DNA of 64,000 bases from Bacteroidota bacterium (GTDB taxonomy: Bacteria > Bacteroidota > Bacteroidia > Chitinophagales > Chitinophagaceae), in the NCBI GenBank assembly GCA_030706635.1, contig JAUZOD010000015.1:1-64000 (forward strand). The letters run 5' to 3'. The translations under genes were made by a program, and so were the position numbers. Below are positions 16,695-24,553 of the stretch, piece after piece. Below the pieces are notes generated by a model. The model saw only the letters and a list, made by a program, of their open reading frames with translations, was not told where the DNA came from and did not search any database. Within the stretch, counting starts at the first letter, position 1, and each line of letters opens with the position of its first letter.

Positions 16695-17234
16695 ATGAAA
16701 CACGTTATGCTTATGCTGGTAATCTCCATGCTAATGAGTCAATTGCTGCCGGCGCAGGATAGTTTGGTCAGGCGGCAGGTTATTTTTAAGGTGAATGTTT
16801 TTGATAGCCTGTCGATTAAAAGATCGGGTTATCTGGCCGCCTTAAATGATTCGGTCCTTTTCATCACGAAAGGCTTGTTTTCTTCTTCCTTCTTAAATCT
16901 CAGCGACCATGCATTACAGAAGTTCGGATATCAAAATCTGGAACAGGTTGACCTGGTCAGGACTGGAAGTAATGGCAGAGGAGCGCTCTACGGGACGATA
17001 TGCGGAATTCTTATAGGTGCCGTTGCCGGTTTTGTGAGTGGAGACGATCCGGAGGGCTTCTTTAGTCTTTCTGCTGGGGATAAAGCATTGCTATATGGAG
17101 CAATCGGAGCCGGCGGCGGCGCCATTATCGGCGGCATCATTGGAGCTGTTGCGCATAAGACTTTTATTATCGGTGGCCGTAAGGACCAGTTTCGCAGGAT
17201 GAAAGTTGCACTTGGAGACCGGCCTTTCCGTTAA
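16695..17234 (+). CDS. Secreted/membrane protein with glycine-zipper C-terminus
   Basis: 179 residues from the ATG at 16695, chosen because a signal peptide (MKHVMLMLVISMLMSQLLPAQ) begins there. The mature part has a beta-rich segment (RRQVIFKVNVFDSLSIKRSG, DSVLFITKG) followed by two Gly-rich hydrophobic stretches (GTICGILIGAVAGFVSG and GAIGAGGGAIIGGIIGA) separated by an acidic loop. Glycine zippers of this type insert or pack in membranes, as in outer-membrane-associated lipoprotein-like proteins. A similar layout occurs in many Bacteroidota hypothetical proteins. No precise function can be given. Confidence 0.7.
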   Translation: MKHVMLMLVISMLMSQLLPAQDSLVRRQVIFKVNVFDSLSIKRSGYLAALNDSVLFITKGLFSSSFLNLSDHALQKFGYQNLEQVDLVRTGSNGRGALYGTICGILIGAVAGFVSGDDPEGFFSLSAGDKALLYGAIGAGGGAIIGGIIGAVAHKTFIIGGRKDQFRRMKVALGDRPFR

Positions 17235-17283
17235 TGGGTTTTGAAAACGTCACAGCTTATTATCCGGCTAAAATGGAAAAATC

Positions 17284-18273
17284 ATGAAGATATTCATTAC
17301 CGGGGGTACCGGATATTTAGGTCATTCCCTATCCATAAAACTGGCGAAGGCAGGCCACAGCATTCAGCTGCTGGTGCGTAATCCGGATTCGAACCTTATT
17401 CCCCGGCATCCGAATATCCATGTATTTAAAGGAGATATTCATGACCCCGCAATAATTGCGCGCGCTATGAACGGTTGCAATCAGGTGTTCCATATGGCGG
17501 CCGCAGTTAAATGCCGGACAAAAGATCCGGATGAAATATTCAGAACCAACGTGGAGGGAACTTTCCACGTGTTGGAGGCAGCCGGAAAAGAATCTGTTTC
17601 CCGGATTGTCTATACCAGCACCTGCGGGGTAATTGGTTCATGCATTAAGGAGCCCATGACCGAAAACGACCCGCGGATCTCCGGATTTTCCTTTGACTAT
17701 GAATTATCGAAAAAAATCGCGGAAGATATGGTAATGCAGTATTCATTAAAAGGACTGGATACGCTGGTAGCGTCGCCATCAAAGATTTATGGCCCCGGAA
17801 TCGTTTCATCCGGTTATAATGTAAATACCGCGCTGCGGAAGTTCCTGAAAAGAGGAATTGCTTTTATTCCGGCGCCCGGGTCGTATCAAAGCTGCTTTGC
17901 TTTTATTGATGATGTAGTGAATGGACACCTGCTGGCTATGGAAAAAGGAAGGACCGGTGAGAAATATATTCTGGGTGGAGTAAATATTTCGTACCGGGAT
18001 TTTTTTAACCTGGCCGGAGAAATTTCCGGTCATCAGGGACGTATTATCCAACTTTCAAAAAAAGCTGTAAAAGGATGGGCCCTTTTGCAGATGCTGAATC
18101 AGATGATTTCGGGAAGTCCACCCTTATTTACTATAAAAGCCATTGACCGGCTTTTCTGCAATTATTGTTTTTCGAGCGATAAGGCTATTCATGAACTGGG
18201 ATATAGGATTACGCCGATCAGAGAAGCCCTTCAACAAACTATACACCATTTAAATAATCCCCTTTATGCCTGA
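17284..18273 (+). CDS. NAD-dependent epimerase/dehydratase (extended SDR)
   Basis: A 329-residue extended short-chain dehydrogenase. GGTGYLG at 7-13 is the NAD(P) site, Asp at DIHDP follows strand 3, TSTCGVIG supplies the Ser/Thr, and Tyr139-ELS-Lys143 is the YxxxK pair. The family acts on nucleotide sugars, dihydroflavonol-type compounds or 3-beta-hydroxysteroids; the pattern VEGTFHVLEAA..RIVYTST resembles the latter two. The stop overlaps the next gene by 8 bp, so both are one operon and probably act on the same compound. Confidence 0.85.
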   Translation: MKIFITGGTGYLGHSLSIKLAKAGHSIQLLVRNPDSNLIPRHPNIHVFKGDIHDPAIIARAMNGCNQVFHMAAAVKCRTKDPDEIFRTNVEGTFHVLEAAGKESVSRIVYTSTCGVIGSCIKEPMTENDPRISGFSFDYELSKKIAEDMVMQYSLKGLDTLVASPSKIYGPGIVSSGYNVNTALRKFLKRGIAFIPAPGSYQSCFAFIDDVVNGHLLAMEKGRTGEKYILGGVNISYRDFFNLAGEISGHQGRIIQLSKKAVKGWALLQMLNQMISGSPPLFTIKAIDRLFCNYCFSSDKAIHELGYRITPIREALQQTIHHLNNPLYA

Positions 18274-19123
18274 AAAATTCTTTACCCTCATCACCGGAGC
18301 CAGCGAAGGATTGGGTAAGTCTTTTGCCCTGGATTGTGCCAGACGCAACATGCATCTTATTCTGGTTGCGTTGCCGGATAGTGGTCTGGACAGGTTGGTT
18401 GATTTTATCCGCAGGAATTTTCCAGTATCGGTAATCGCTTTTGAGAAGGATTTGACCGGACCCTTATCCTGTCATGAACTTTTAATGGAAATACAAAGGC
18501 AAAAACTGTCTTTGCGGGTGCTCATCAACAATGCCGGAATCGGGAGCACTCTTCCTCTTAGTGAAGAAAGCGTTGAATTTTACGAAAGGCAAATCAGATT
18601 AAATGTACTCGCCACCACCATTATTACCCGTTTATTTCTCACTAATCTGGAGCAGCACACGCCCTCTTATATCCTCAATGTGGGCAGCATGGCTTCCTTT
18701 TTCTTTCTACAGCAGAAACAGGTGTATGGAGCCACGAAATCCTATATATATTTTTTCAGCAAAAGCCTTCGTAAAGAAGTGCGCCGGGGCGGTATCCACG
18801 TGGCCGTCTTATGCCCTGGCGGAATAAATACCAATGTGCCGGTCACACTGCTGAACAGGAAATTGGGTTGGTTTTCAAAACTCTCCGTCATGGAGCCTGA
18901 GCGGGTCGCGGCAATTGCGATGGATAGATTGTTAAGGGGCGATGCGGTCATTGTTCCGGGTATGGTCAATAATTTTTTTATGCTGCTGGACAAATTATTG
19001 CCCGGGTTTGTCAAAAAAAGGGTAACAGATTACGGTATCCGACGGTTGAAAAGGGAAGAGCACCATACAAGGTGGATGCAGAGAGGGTTTCCGTCACCAT
19101 CGGTCATGACCAAGATGGCCTGA
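18266..19123 (+). CDS. SDR family NAD(P)-dependent oxidoreductase
   Basis: A 285-residue classical SDR. TGASEGLG (10-17) binds the cofactor, NNAG is at 88-91, Ser141 lies in NVGSMAS and Tyr154/Lys158 in YGATK. Its tail beyond residue 240 is hydrophobic and basic (MVNNFFMLLDKLLPGFVKKRV), as in fatty-acyl or ketosphinganine-type reductases that sit on the membrane. It overlaps the upstream epimerase-like gene by 8 bp. Reaction: NAD(P)H-dependent reduction of a ketone or aldehyde; substrate unknown. Confidence 0.88.
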   Translation: MPEKFFTLITGASEGLGKSFALDCARRNMHLILVALPDSGLDRLVDFIRRNFPVSVIAFEKDLTGPLSCHELLMEIQRQKLSLRVLINNAGIGSTLPLSEESVEFYERQIRLNVLATTIITRLFLTNLEQHTPSYILNVGSMASFFFLQQKQVYGATKSYIYFFSKSLRKEVRRGGIHVAVLCPGGINTNVPVTLLNRKLGWFSKLSVMEPERVAAIAMDRLLRGDAVIVPGMVNNFFMLLDKLLPGFVKKRVTDYGIRRLKREEHHTRWMQRGFPSPSVMTKMA

Positions 19124-19154
19124 TCCCGACTGTCGGGCCCCGAAAGCAAACTGG

Positions 19155-20150
19155 TCACGAGTTTTTGTGTCGTTGAATTTTTGCACGGAGTTTGCTAAAA
19201 AAGAAACTTCGGTTCTTTTCCCCTACCGTGCTGATCTGGGTTGATTTACTGATCAGGTTTTTTATGGATTGATACATCTGGTTGTTGAATCTTTCATCCC
19301 GGGTGGAAATAAAATCAATTACGCTGTGGTTGAGGTAAGTGATTTTTATTTTGCCCAGATCGGCTAAAACCGTATTGTCACCCAGGGCCAACTCATTATA
19401 GAACATGCGGAAGTCAGGAAAATGATCAGCCGGTGCTTCCTGAATAGAGAATTTTTTTCCTGACTCTGCCTGTCTTTCAATATGGTTTAATAGCGCTTCC
19501 AGTTTTTCATAGATTATGAGAATATCTTCCTTTGATTCAAACAGGCCGCATTCGCGGTAGTATTCAATCTGCTGGATGGTGATGTTGATGCCTTCCAGGT
19601 TCCATATTTCTGTAGTGGGAATTTTATTGTATTGCTGAGCGATTTTGTTTCCCAGCACGATATATTCAGAATACTCTTCGTTTTTAAGGGAGAACTTTTT
19701 GCCTTTTAGGTTTTCGTAAAACAGGATTGATTTCATCCACAGAAAAATTTTGAAAGCAGACAATTCCGGCACCTGAAAAAACGAGATCCAGGGAATGTCC
19801 TTCGTCAGAAAATAGAGATGTTTGTGTTCGAATTGATTCAGATAAACCAGGTTCTGCAAAAGATTTTTAAGATACTGTTCAAAATAATTATCCTGCGCAG
19901 CGGTAAGCTTGCCAGAGAAAATCAGGGAGTCGCTTTGGAGATGCAGGAATTGATCGAGTGATATTTTATAGTGTGATGATAGCTTTTGTATTTCCTCAAA
20001 CGAAATGGCCTTCTCGCACCTGATCCGCCGGTAAGCGCTGTCGTTACTGATATTCAGCAATTCCGCTATTTCATCTACGAGGGAAAGATGAGGCGGCAGG
20101 TTGTTTTTTATGTGCTGAAAAAAAAGCTGTTGTACGGGGGGTTGATCCAT
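19155..20150 (-). CDS. BetR/XRE-like helix-turn-helix regulator
   Basis: About 331 residues from the ATG at 20150. The first 60 residues form a helix-turn-helix (LSLVDEIAELLNISNDSAYRRIRCEKAISFEEIQKLSSHY), like the BetR-type domain of Bacteroidota. The remaining 270 residues are helical and Lys/Glu/Phe-rich without recognisable motifs and may sense a ligand or mediate dimerisation. The 8-residue extension to 20174 adds nothing family-like. It is convergent with the SDR pair and transcribed alone; its targets are not evident. Confidence 0.75.
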   Translation of the reverse strand: MDQPPVQQLFFQHIKNNLPPHLSLVDEIAELLNISNDSAYRRIRCEKAISFEEIQKLSSHYKISLDQFLHLQSDSLIFSGKLTAAQDNYFEQYLKNLLQNLVYLNQFEHKHLYFLTKDIPWISFFQVPELSAFKIFLWMKSILFYENLKGKKFSLKNEEYSEYIVLGNKIAQQYNKIPTTEIWNLEGINITIQQIEYYRECGLFESKEDILIIYEKLEALLNHIERQAESGKKFSIQEAPADHFPDFRMFYNELALGDNTVLADLGKIKITYLNHSVIDFISTRDERFNNQMYQSIKNLISKSTQISTVGEKNRSFFFSKLRAKIQRHKNS

Positions 20151-20531
20151 AGCCAGTTTTTTGTAAAAGCGCAAAGGGTTAAAATGAGTCCGCCAAAAGC
20201 CAGTTCACCTTATAAATTTAGTATTATTTCGTCAACGGCACATTGCCTGTTTTTAAGAATACCGGACGCATTTCAGGTCTCAATTTAGACCTTCAAACCC
20301 GGTCAGGGTCTGATTTCGCGGGCCCTGACCAGGGTTTTTGGCTCAATGATGCCCTACCCGGATGTGGAAATATTTTATCAGGGGTAAGTGTTAAAAATTT
20401 ATCAATAAGATCAACCACGGCCTCACAGATTTTGGCCCAAATGCAAATTTTTTATCAATATTCTGGAGTGGTAAAAGAGGAGCCGATATCAGGCATAATA
20501 ATGTTGAGATTGGATTTGAGGAGGTGGGTTT
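20151..20531. other. Intergenic region with orphan terminator
   Basis: 381 bp between the divergent regulator and the truncated glycosyltransferase. It contains a strong rightward terminator (20296-20339) with no recognised gene in front of it, and an ORF at 20243 that I regard as chance. A small rightward RNA starting near 20230 would explain the terminator. Confidence 0.4.
20296..20339 (+). terminator. Strong orphan Rho-independent terminator
   Basis: AACCCGGTCAGGG (20296-20308) pairs with CCCTGACCAGGGTT (20323-20336) with a single bulged base, then T residues. The stem of about 13 bp is one of the strongest in the window. The upstream stretch on this strand has no recognisable gene. Confidence 0.7.
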
Positions 20532-21158
20532 ATGAAAAAAAGCTCCCGGAGTTTTGATTTTTTATTATTGATACCTTTTTTTAATAACCGGGAAGGTCTG
20601 GTTCAATCTCTGAGGACTGTAGACTATGATCCGGGAAAATGTGCTGTTCCCATTATAGATGATGGCAGTAGCGAGCCGCTGAATGCAGATGCATTGTTAC
20701 GGGAGGCGAACACAGCATTAAATATAGAAATCATTCGGTTATCGGTAAACCAGGGTATTGCGAACGCCTTGAATGAGGGTTTGGATTTCCTGGCCAAACG
20801 GGACGATTATAATTATATAGCCCGTTTGGATTGCGGCGATATTTGTTCAAAGCACAGATTTGTTGAACAGGTGAAATATCTTGATGCCCATCCGGGAATA
20901 GATTTGCTGGGCAGCTGGTGTACTTTTGAAGATCCAGGAACCGGATCCTCCTATCTATATAAAACGCCTGTTCAGCCGGATGGAATTACCAGAGGAATGG
21001 AGATAATCGCAGGTCTTTGTTTCAGGAGACGGATTTTGTCTGTTAGCGTGTTGTATGCAAAACTGAAGATAAAGATCAGTCCGATGAACAGATTGTTCAC
21101 GACCGGCATACCGGGCAAATACAGCGTTATAAAAAAACCCCGTGAGGAGAAAGTATAA
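20532..21158 (+). pseudogene. Glycosyltransferase family 2, internally deleted
   Basis: The first 165 residues follow the GT2 fold well: LLLIPFFNNREGLVQSLRTV, IIDDGSSE (nucleotide-sugar site, DDGS), LSVNQGIANALNEGLDFLAK, and ARLDCGDICSKHRF, where family members have a DxD-type metal site ('D.D' is here DCGD). After DGITRGMEI the sequence jumps to a basic, family-unlike tail and ends at 208 residues; complete relatives have about 280-320. I read this as loss of the acceptor-binding half by deletion or frameshift. It has no GT neighbours, consistent with a stranded remnant. Confidence 0.55.
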
Positions 21159-21417
21159 AAAGTTTTCTTTTTGTGAAAACTCATTTCCTGAGATTGAAAA
21201 AGAAAAGAATGCTGGCATAGTTTAATTCTTTTACCCATGTTAAGTACGGGGCCAATGGCCGATAGTGCAATAATCGTGCATGACGGCATTTAATTTATCC
21301 GTTTTATGTTTTTATTTTTATATTTATCTGATTTTGAAAGATTCACGCCACAAGCTAAAGCGACTGAGCCTCGATAATCATTATTATTCTTCTATTCGGA
21401 ATCAAACCTGTTGCCAT

Positions 21418-22200
21418 ATGAAAAAGATTTTTTTATTTATCAGTTTCTTGTTCTGCGCGTATTTGCTCTCGGCCCAGGACAGCAGCCTGTATCAAAGGAA
21501 AATTTTTATCCGTAATGGGGATACCCTGCGTTACCGGATATTATATCCCGAAAATGCAAAGAAAGGGAAGGTATATCCGCTGCTGGTTTTTTTACATGGT
21601 TCAGGGGAAAGGGGAAACGATAATGGATTACAGCTGTTTCACGGGGGTGATTTGTTCCTGAAGCCAGAGCTCCGTACCCAATTCCCGGCAGTTGTGATTT
21701 TCCCACAGTGTCCGCTTGGCGAAACCTGGTCAAAATTTCCTCATCCACGGGACACTTCCGCGGCTTTCAATAAACTGCTGAATCTGGATGAACTGACAAC
21801 TCCGGAAAAACTGGTTAAGCTTTTAATGGATAGTCTGTCTGAAAACAAACGAATAGACAAAAAACGAATCTATCTGGGCGGTCTTTCTTTGGGTGGATTC
21901 GGCACCTATGATTTAGCGATCCACTATCCCCGATATTTTGCCGCCGTTTTTCCCATTTGCGGGCAGGCCAATGTGGATTTGTATGTGCGCAAGGCATCTC
22001 ACATTCCGGTTTGGATCTTCCATGGTGCAAAAGACAATGTAGTCAATCCCCAGCCAGACCGCGATCTGATCAAAGCATTGCAGGATGCAGGAGCAAAAAA
22101 TGCAAAGTATACCGAGTATCCGGAAGCCAACCACAACAGCTGGGACAGTGCTTTTGCCGAACCGGGGTTGCTTCCCTGGTTGTTCTCGCAAAAAAAATGA
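21418..22200 (+). CDS. Secreted alpha/beta hydrolase (PHB-depolymerase/dienelactone-hydrolase-like esterase)
   Basis: A 260-residue exported hydrolase. Signal peptide MKKIFLFISFLFCAYLLSAQ fixes the start at 21418. The catalytic triad is readable: Ser157 in GGLSLGGFG, Asp206 in GAKDNVVNP and His239 in EANHNSWD. The oxyanion motif is HGSGERG (60-66). This layout matches the carboxylesterase/prolyl-oligopeptidase type found next to Bacteroidota polysaccharide genes, where they remove acyl or feruloyl groups; substrate is not determined here. It ends one base before the convergent next gene, with no terminator between. Confidence 0.88.
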   Translation: MKKIFLFISFLFCAYLLSAQDSSLYQRKIFIRNGDTLRYRILYPENAKKGKVYPLLVFLHGSGERGNDNGLQLFHGGDLFLKPELRTQFPAVVIFPQCPLGETWSKFPHPRDTSAAFNKLLNLDELTTPEKLVKLLMDSLSENKRIDKKRIYLGGLSLGGFGTYDLAIHYPRYFAAVFPICGQANVDLYVRKASHIPVWIFHGAKDNVVNPQPDRDLIKALQDAGAKNAKYTEYPEANHNSWDSAFAEPGLLPWLFSQKK

Positions 22201-22201
22201 C

Positions 22202-22888
22202 TTAACCCGCAAAGCAATATGCGCAGCCATGTTCCTGTACCCGTCCAACGGCCCACACACCCGATGGTACAAGCTGTATATCTGGTAATAAGCCCGCCAC
22301 CCATTCTTTCTTGATATCTGCGGCGCTTCCATTCATTTTAGCAGCGGTTACTGCGCTGAACACGGTGAGGGCCATATCGCAGGCGCAGAACATTACGCCA
22401 TCCTGCTGCAGTTGGTTGATGCCAATATCCACATTCCCGATACCCGGCACAGAATAGTCACCTGTTTTTGGCTCCCAGAAGGGATTGCGTACCGCAGGTG
22501 CTTTCGTAAGCGGGTCGTTGATTTTAAATACCTCGCCGAATTTATATTTGGCCCAGAGCCCATTGCCCAGGGCGTACGGAATTGCATTGTGTCGTAAAAT
22601 GACCACAACGCTGCAGTCTTTTGCTGCTGCACCATTGGTCAACAGAAAAACCTTGGGCCATGCAAAGGGCATTGTTTCATTCGGATTGGTAACGTCGAAC
22701 GCTATGCGGTGTTTCCCTTTTATTCTGGCAAGCCAGGCTTCGGGATCATCTGCGTTCCGGGAAAGCATTTCCGGTCCGGCAACTGCTCTTACAGGTGTTG
22801 CCATGCCGGCAAGGCCTACGGCAGCGGCGCCGGCTGCTAGTTTTCCAATGAAGTCCCTTCTCGGAGTGTTTTGGGTGTTGTTTTTCAT
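22202..22888 (-). CDS. Tat-exported DsrE-like protein
   Basis: A 228-residue protein with an N-terminal twin-arginine signal (TPRRDFIGKLAAGAAAVGLA). The mature domain resembles the DsrE/DsrF fold: KVFLLTNGAAAKDCSVVVILRHNAIPYAL and a second half with NQLQQDGVMFCACDMAL, in which Cys residues are candidates for sulfur or redox chemistry. The very end reads EHGCAYCFAG, an unusual C-terminal CxxC. DsrE proteins in the cytoplasm move sulfur; a Tat-exported one may handle redox-active thiols outside. The call is based on fold-like patterns only. Confidence 0.65.
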   Translation of the reverse strand: MKNNTQNTPRRDFIGKLAAGAAAVGLAGMATPVRAVAGPEMLSRNADDPEAWLARIKGKHRIAFDVTNPNETMPFAWPKVFLLTNGAAAKDCSVVVILRHNAIPYALGNGLWAKYKFGEVFKINDPLTKAPAVRNPFWEPKTGDYSVPGIGNVDIGINQLQQDGVMFCACDMALTVFSAVTAAKMNGSAADIKKEWVAGLLPDIQLVPSGVWAVGRVQEHGCAYCFAG

Positions 22889-23125
22889 TTCGGTTCATTT
22901 TGGTTAATGCTAAGCTAGTAACCTTTCGGGTATTTCGACACGGTTTGGTAAAATTCAGCAAGATGAAAGCTGGTTGATTCGGAATCGGGATCCGCCCGGG
23001 GGCATTGGCTAAAAAAGTATCATAGAACGGTGATTAAGGCTATTGGGCACCCGTGAATGGGATGTCTTTATTTTTCCTAAAAACATTATCTTCCAGACCG
23101 GATAACACAGCAGACAGAACTGACT

Positions 23126-24514
23126 ATGGCAGACAGGATTAAACTCAGGGAAAAAATAGGATATGGTTTTGGAGATATGGCTTCATCCATGTTTTGGAAA
23201 CTGTTTAGCATTTATCTGCTTTTTTTTTATACAGATGTATTTGGGATTGCCGCGGCTGCTGTGGGTACCATGTTTTTGATCACCCGCATCTGGGATACGC
23301 TTTTTGATCCGGTCGTGGGCGTCATCTCCGACCGGACGAAATCCAGATGGGGAAAATTTCGTCCCTATCTGCTGTACGTTTCCATTCCTTTTGGAATCAT
23401 TGGCGTACTTACTTTTACCGTTCCTTCCTTTACCGGTACCGGTCTGCTGGTATATGCCTATATTACTTATTCGTTGATGATGATGATCTATTCTCTCATC
23501 AATGTTCCCTATGCCGCCTTACTGGGTGTAATTTCCGCTGATCCAAAACAAAGAAATATCCTGGCCTCCTTCAGAATGGCTTTTGCCTTTATAGGCAGTC
23601 TCATTGCGCTGGCACTGATAGAGCCTCTGGTGAATATATTCAGTAAAAAGGCCGGGGGTATCGTAGACGCCAGATCGGGCTGGCAGTTGGCTGTTATGGT
23701 GATTGCGGCACTCTGCGTGGCGATCTTCATGCTCTGTTTTTCCTGGGTGAAGGAAAGGGTGTATCCCCTGAAAGCGGAAAAATCATCCCTGAAGAACGAC
23801 GTCCGTGATCTCATCAGAAACAGACCCTGGTGGATATTGCTGGGTGCCGGCGTAGCTGCGCTGATCTTCAATTCTATCAGGGATGGTGCGGCACTCTATT
23901 ATTTTAAATATGTAATTCAGAGCACAGAAGCTTTTAAGTTGGGAACAACAGTGATCACCTGGTCGACGCTGTACCTGACTGTGGGGCAGGCTGCCAATAT
24001 CATTGGCGTAATATTGGCTTCTTCCATAGCTAACAAAGTGGGTAAAAAGAAAACCTTTCTTCTTGCTATGGGTGTTGCTTCCGGACTGAGTATTATTTTT
24101 TTCTGGCTGAATTCGCATCAGATTATGTTGATTTTCGTCTTTCAGTTTTTCATCAGCATTTGTGCAGGCATTATCTTTCCTTTGTTATGGTCCATGTATG
24201 CAGACATTGTGGACTATTCCGAATGGAAAACCGGAAGACGGGCGACGGGTCTGGTCTTTTCTTCTTCTTCCATGTCCCAAAAGCTTGGCTGGACAATCGG
24301 CGGGGCGCTAACCGGATGGCTGCTGGGGGCCATTGGATTTAAGGCGAATGTGGTTCAGGGATCTTCCGTACAATTGGGCATCAGACTCATGTTGAGTTTT
24401 CTTCCGGCGGCAGGAGCCCTGATATCCGTTTTTTTTATTTCCCTATACCCACTGTCTGAAAAACGGGTGATTGAAATTGCCGGTGAGCTGGAAGAAAAAA
24501 GAAAGAGCGTGTAG
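23126..24514 (+). CDS. GPH-family glycoside:cation symporter
   Basis: A 462-residue, 12-helix transporter of the glycoside-pentoside-hexuronide symporter family (MelB/XynB type). Marks: LREKIGYGFGDMASSMFWK at the start, DPVVGVISDRTKSRWGKFRPYLLY after helix 2, and YADIVDYSEWKTGRRATGLVFS in the second half, all diagnostic. The Asp/Asn residues of helices 2 and 4 that bind the coupling cation in MelB lie in the first marked region. It would import an oligosaccharide, glycoside or uronide. It stands alone with 237 bp of upstream sequence, in which I find no exact TAnnTTTG. Confidence 0.93.
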   Translation: MADRIKLREKIGYGFGDMASSMFWKLFSIYLLFFYTDVFGIAAAAVGTMFLITRIWDTLFDPVVGVISDRTKSRWGKFRPYLLYVSIPFGIIGVLTFTVPSFTGTGLLVYAYITYSLMMMIYSLINVPYAALLGVISADPKQRNILASFRMAFAFIGSLIALALIEPLVNIFSKKAGGIVDARSGWQLAVMVIAALCVAIFMLCFSWVKERVYPLKAEKSSLKNDVRDLIRNRPWWILLGAGVAALIFNSIRDGAALYYFKYVIQSTEAFKLGTTVITWSTLYLTVGQAANIIGVILASSIANKVGKKKTFLLAMGVASGLSIIFFWLNSHQIMLIFVFQFFISICAGIIFPLLWSMYADIVDYSEWKTGRRATGLVFSSSSMSQKLGWTIGGALTGWLLGAIGFKANVVQGSSVQLGIRLMLSFLPAAGALISVFFISLYPLSEKRVIEIAGELEEKRKSV

Positions 24515-24553
24515 GTTTTTGAAAGACTTTTTTGCCATAGCAGGCGCCTTAGC

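Noticed and set aside
16416-16703. 95-codon leftward ORF in the gap before 16695
   Set aside because: Composition is not protein-like, it overlaps the next gene's signal peptide region and has no recognisable motif.
17381-17400. GGATTCGAACC, resembling the T-arm of a tRNA
   Set aside because: It lies inside the epimerase coding sequence and no acceptor or anticodon arms can be found around it.
20243-20557. 104-codon rightward ORF overlapping the orphan terminator
   Set aside because: The strong terminator lies inside it, which is incompatible with expression, and no motif is present.
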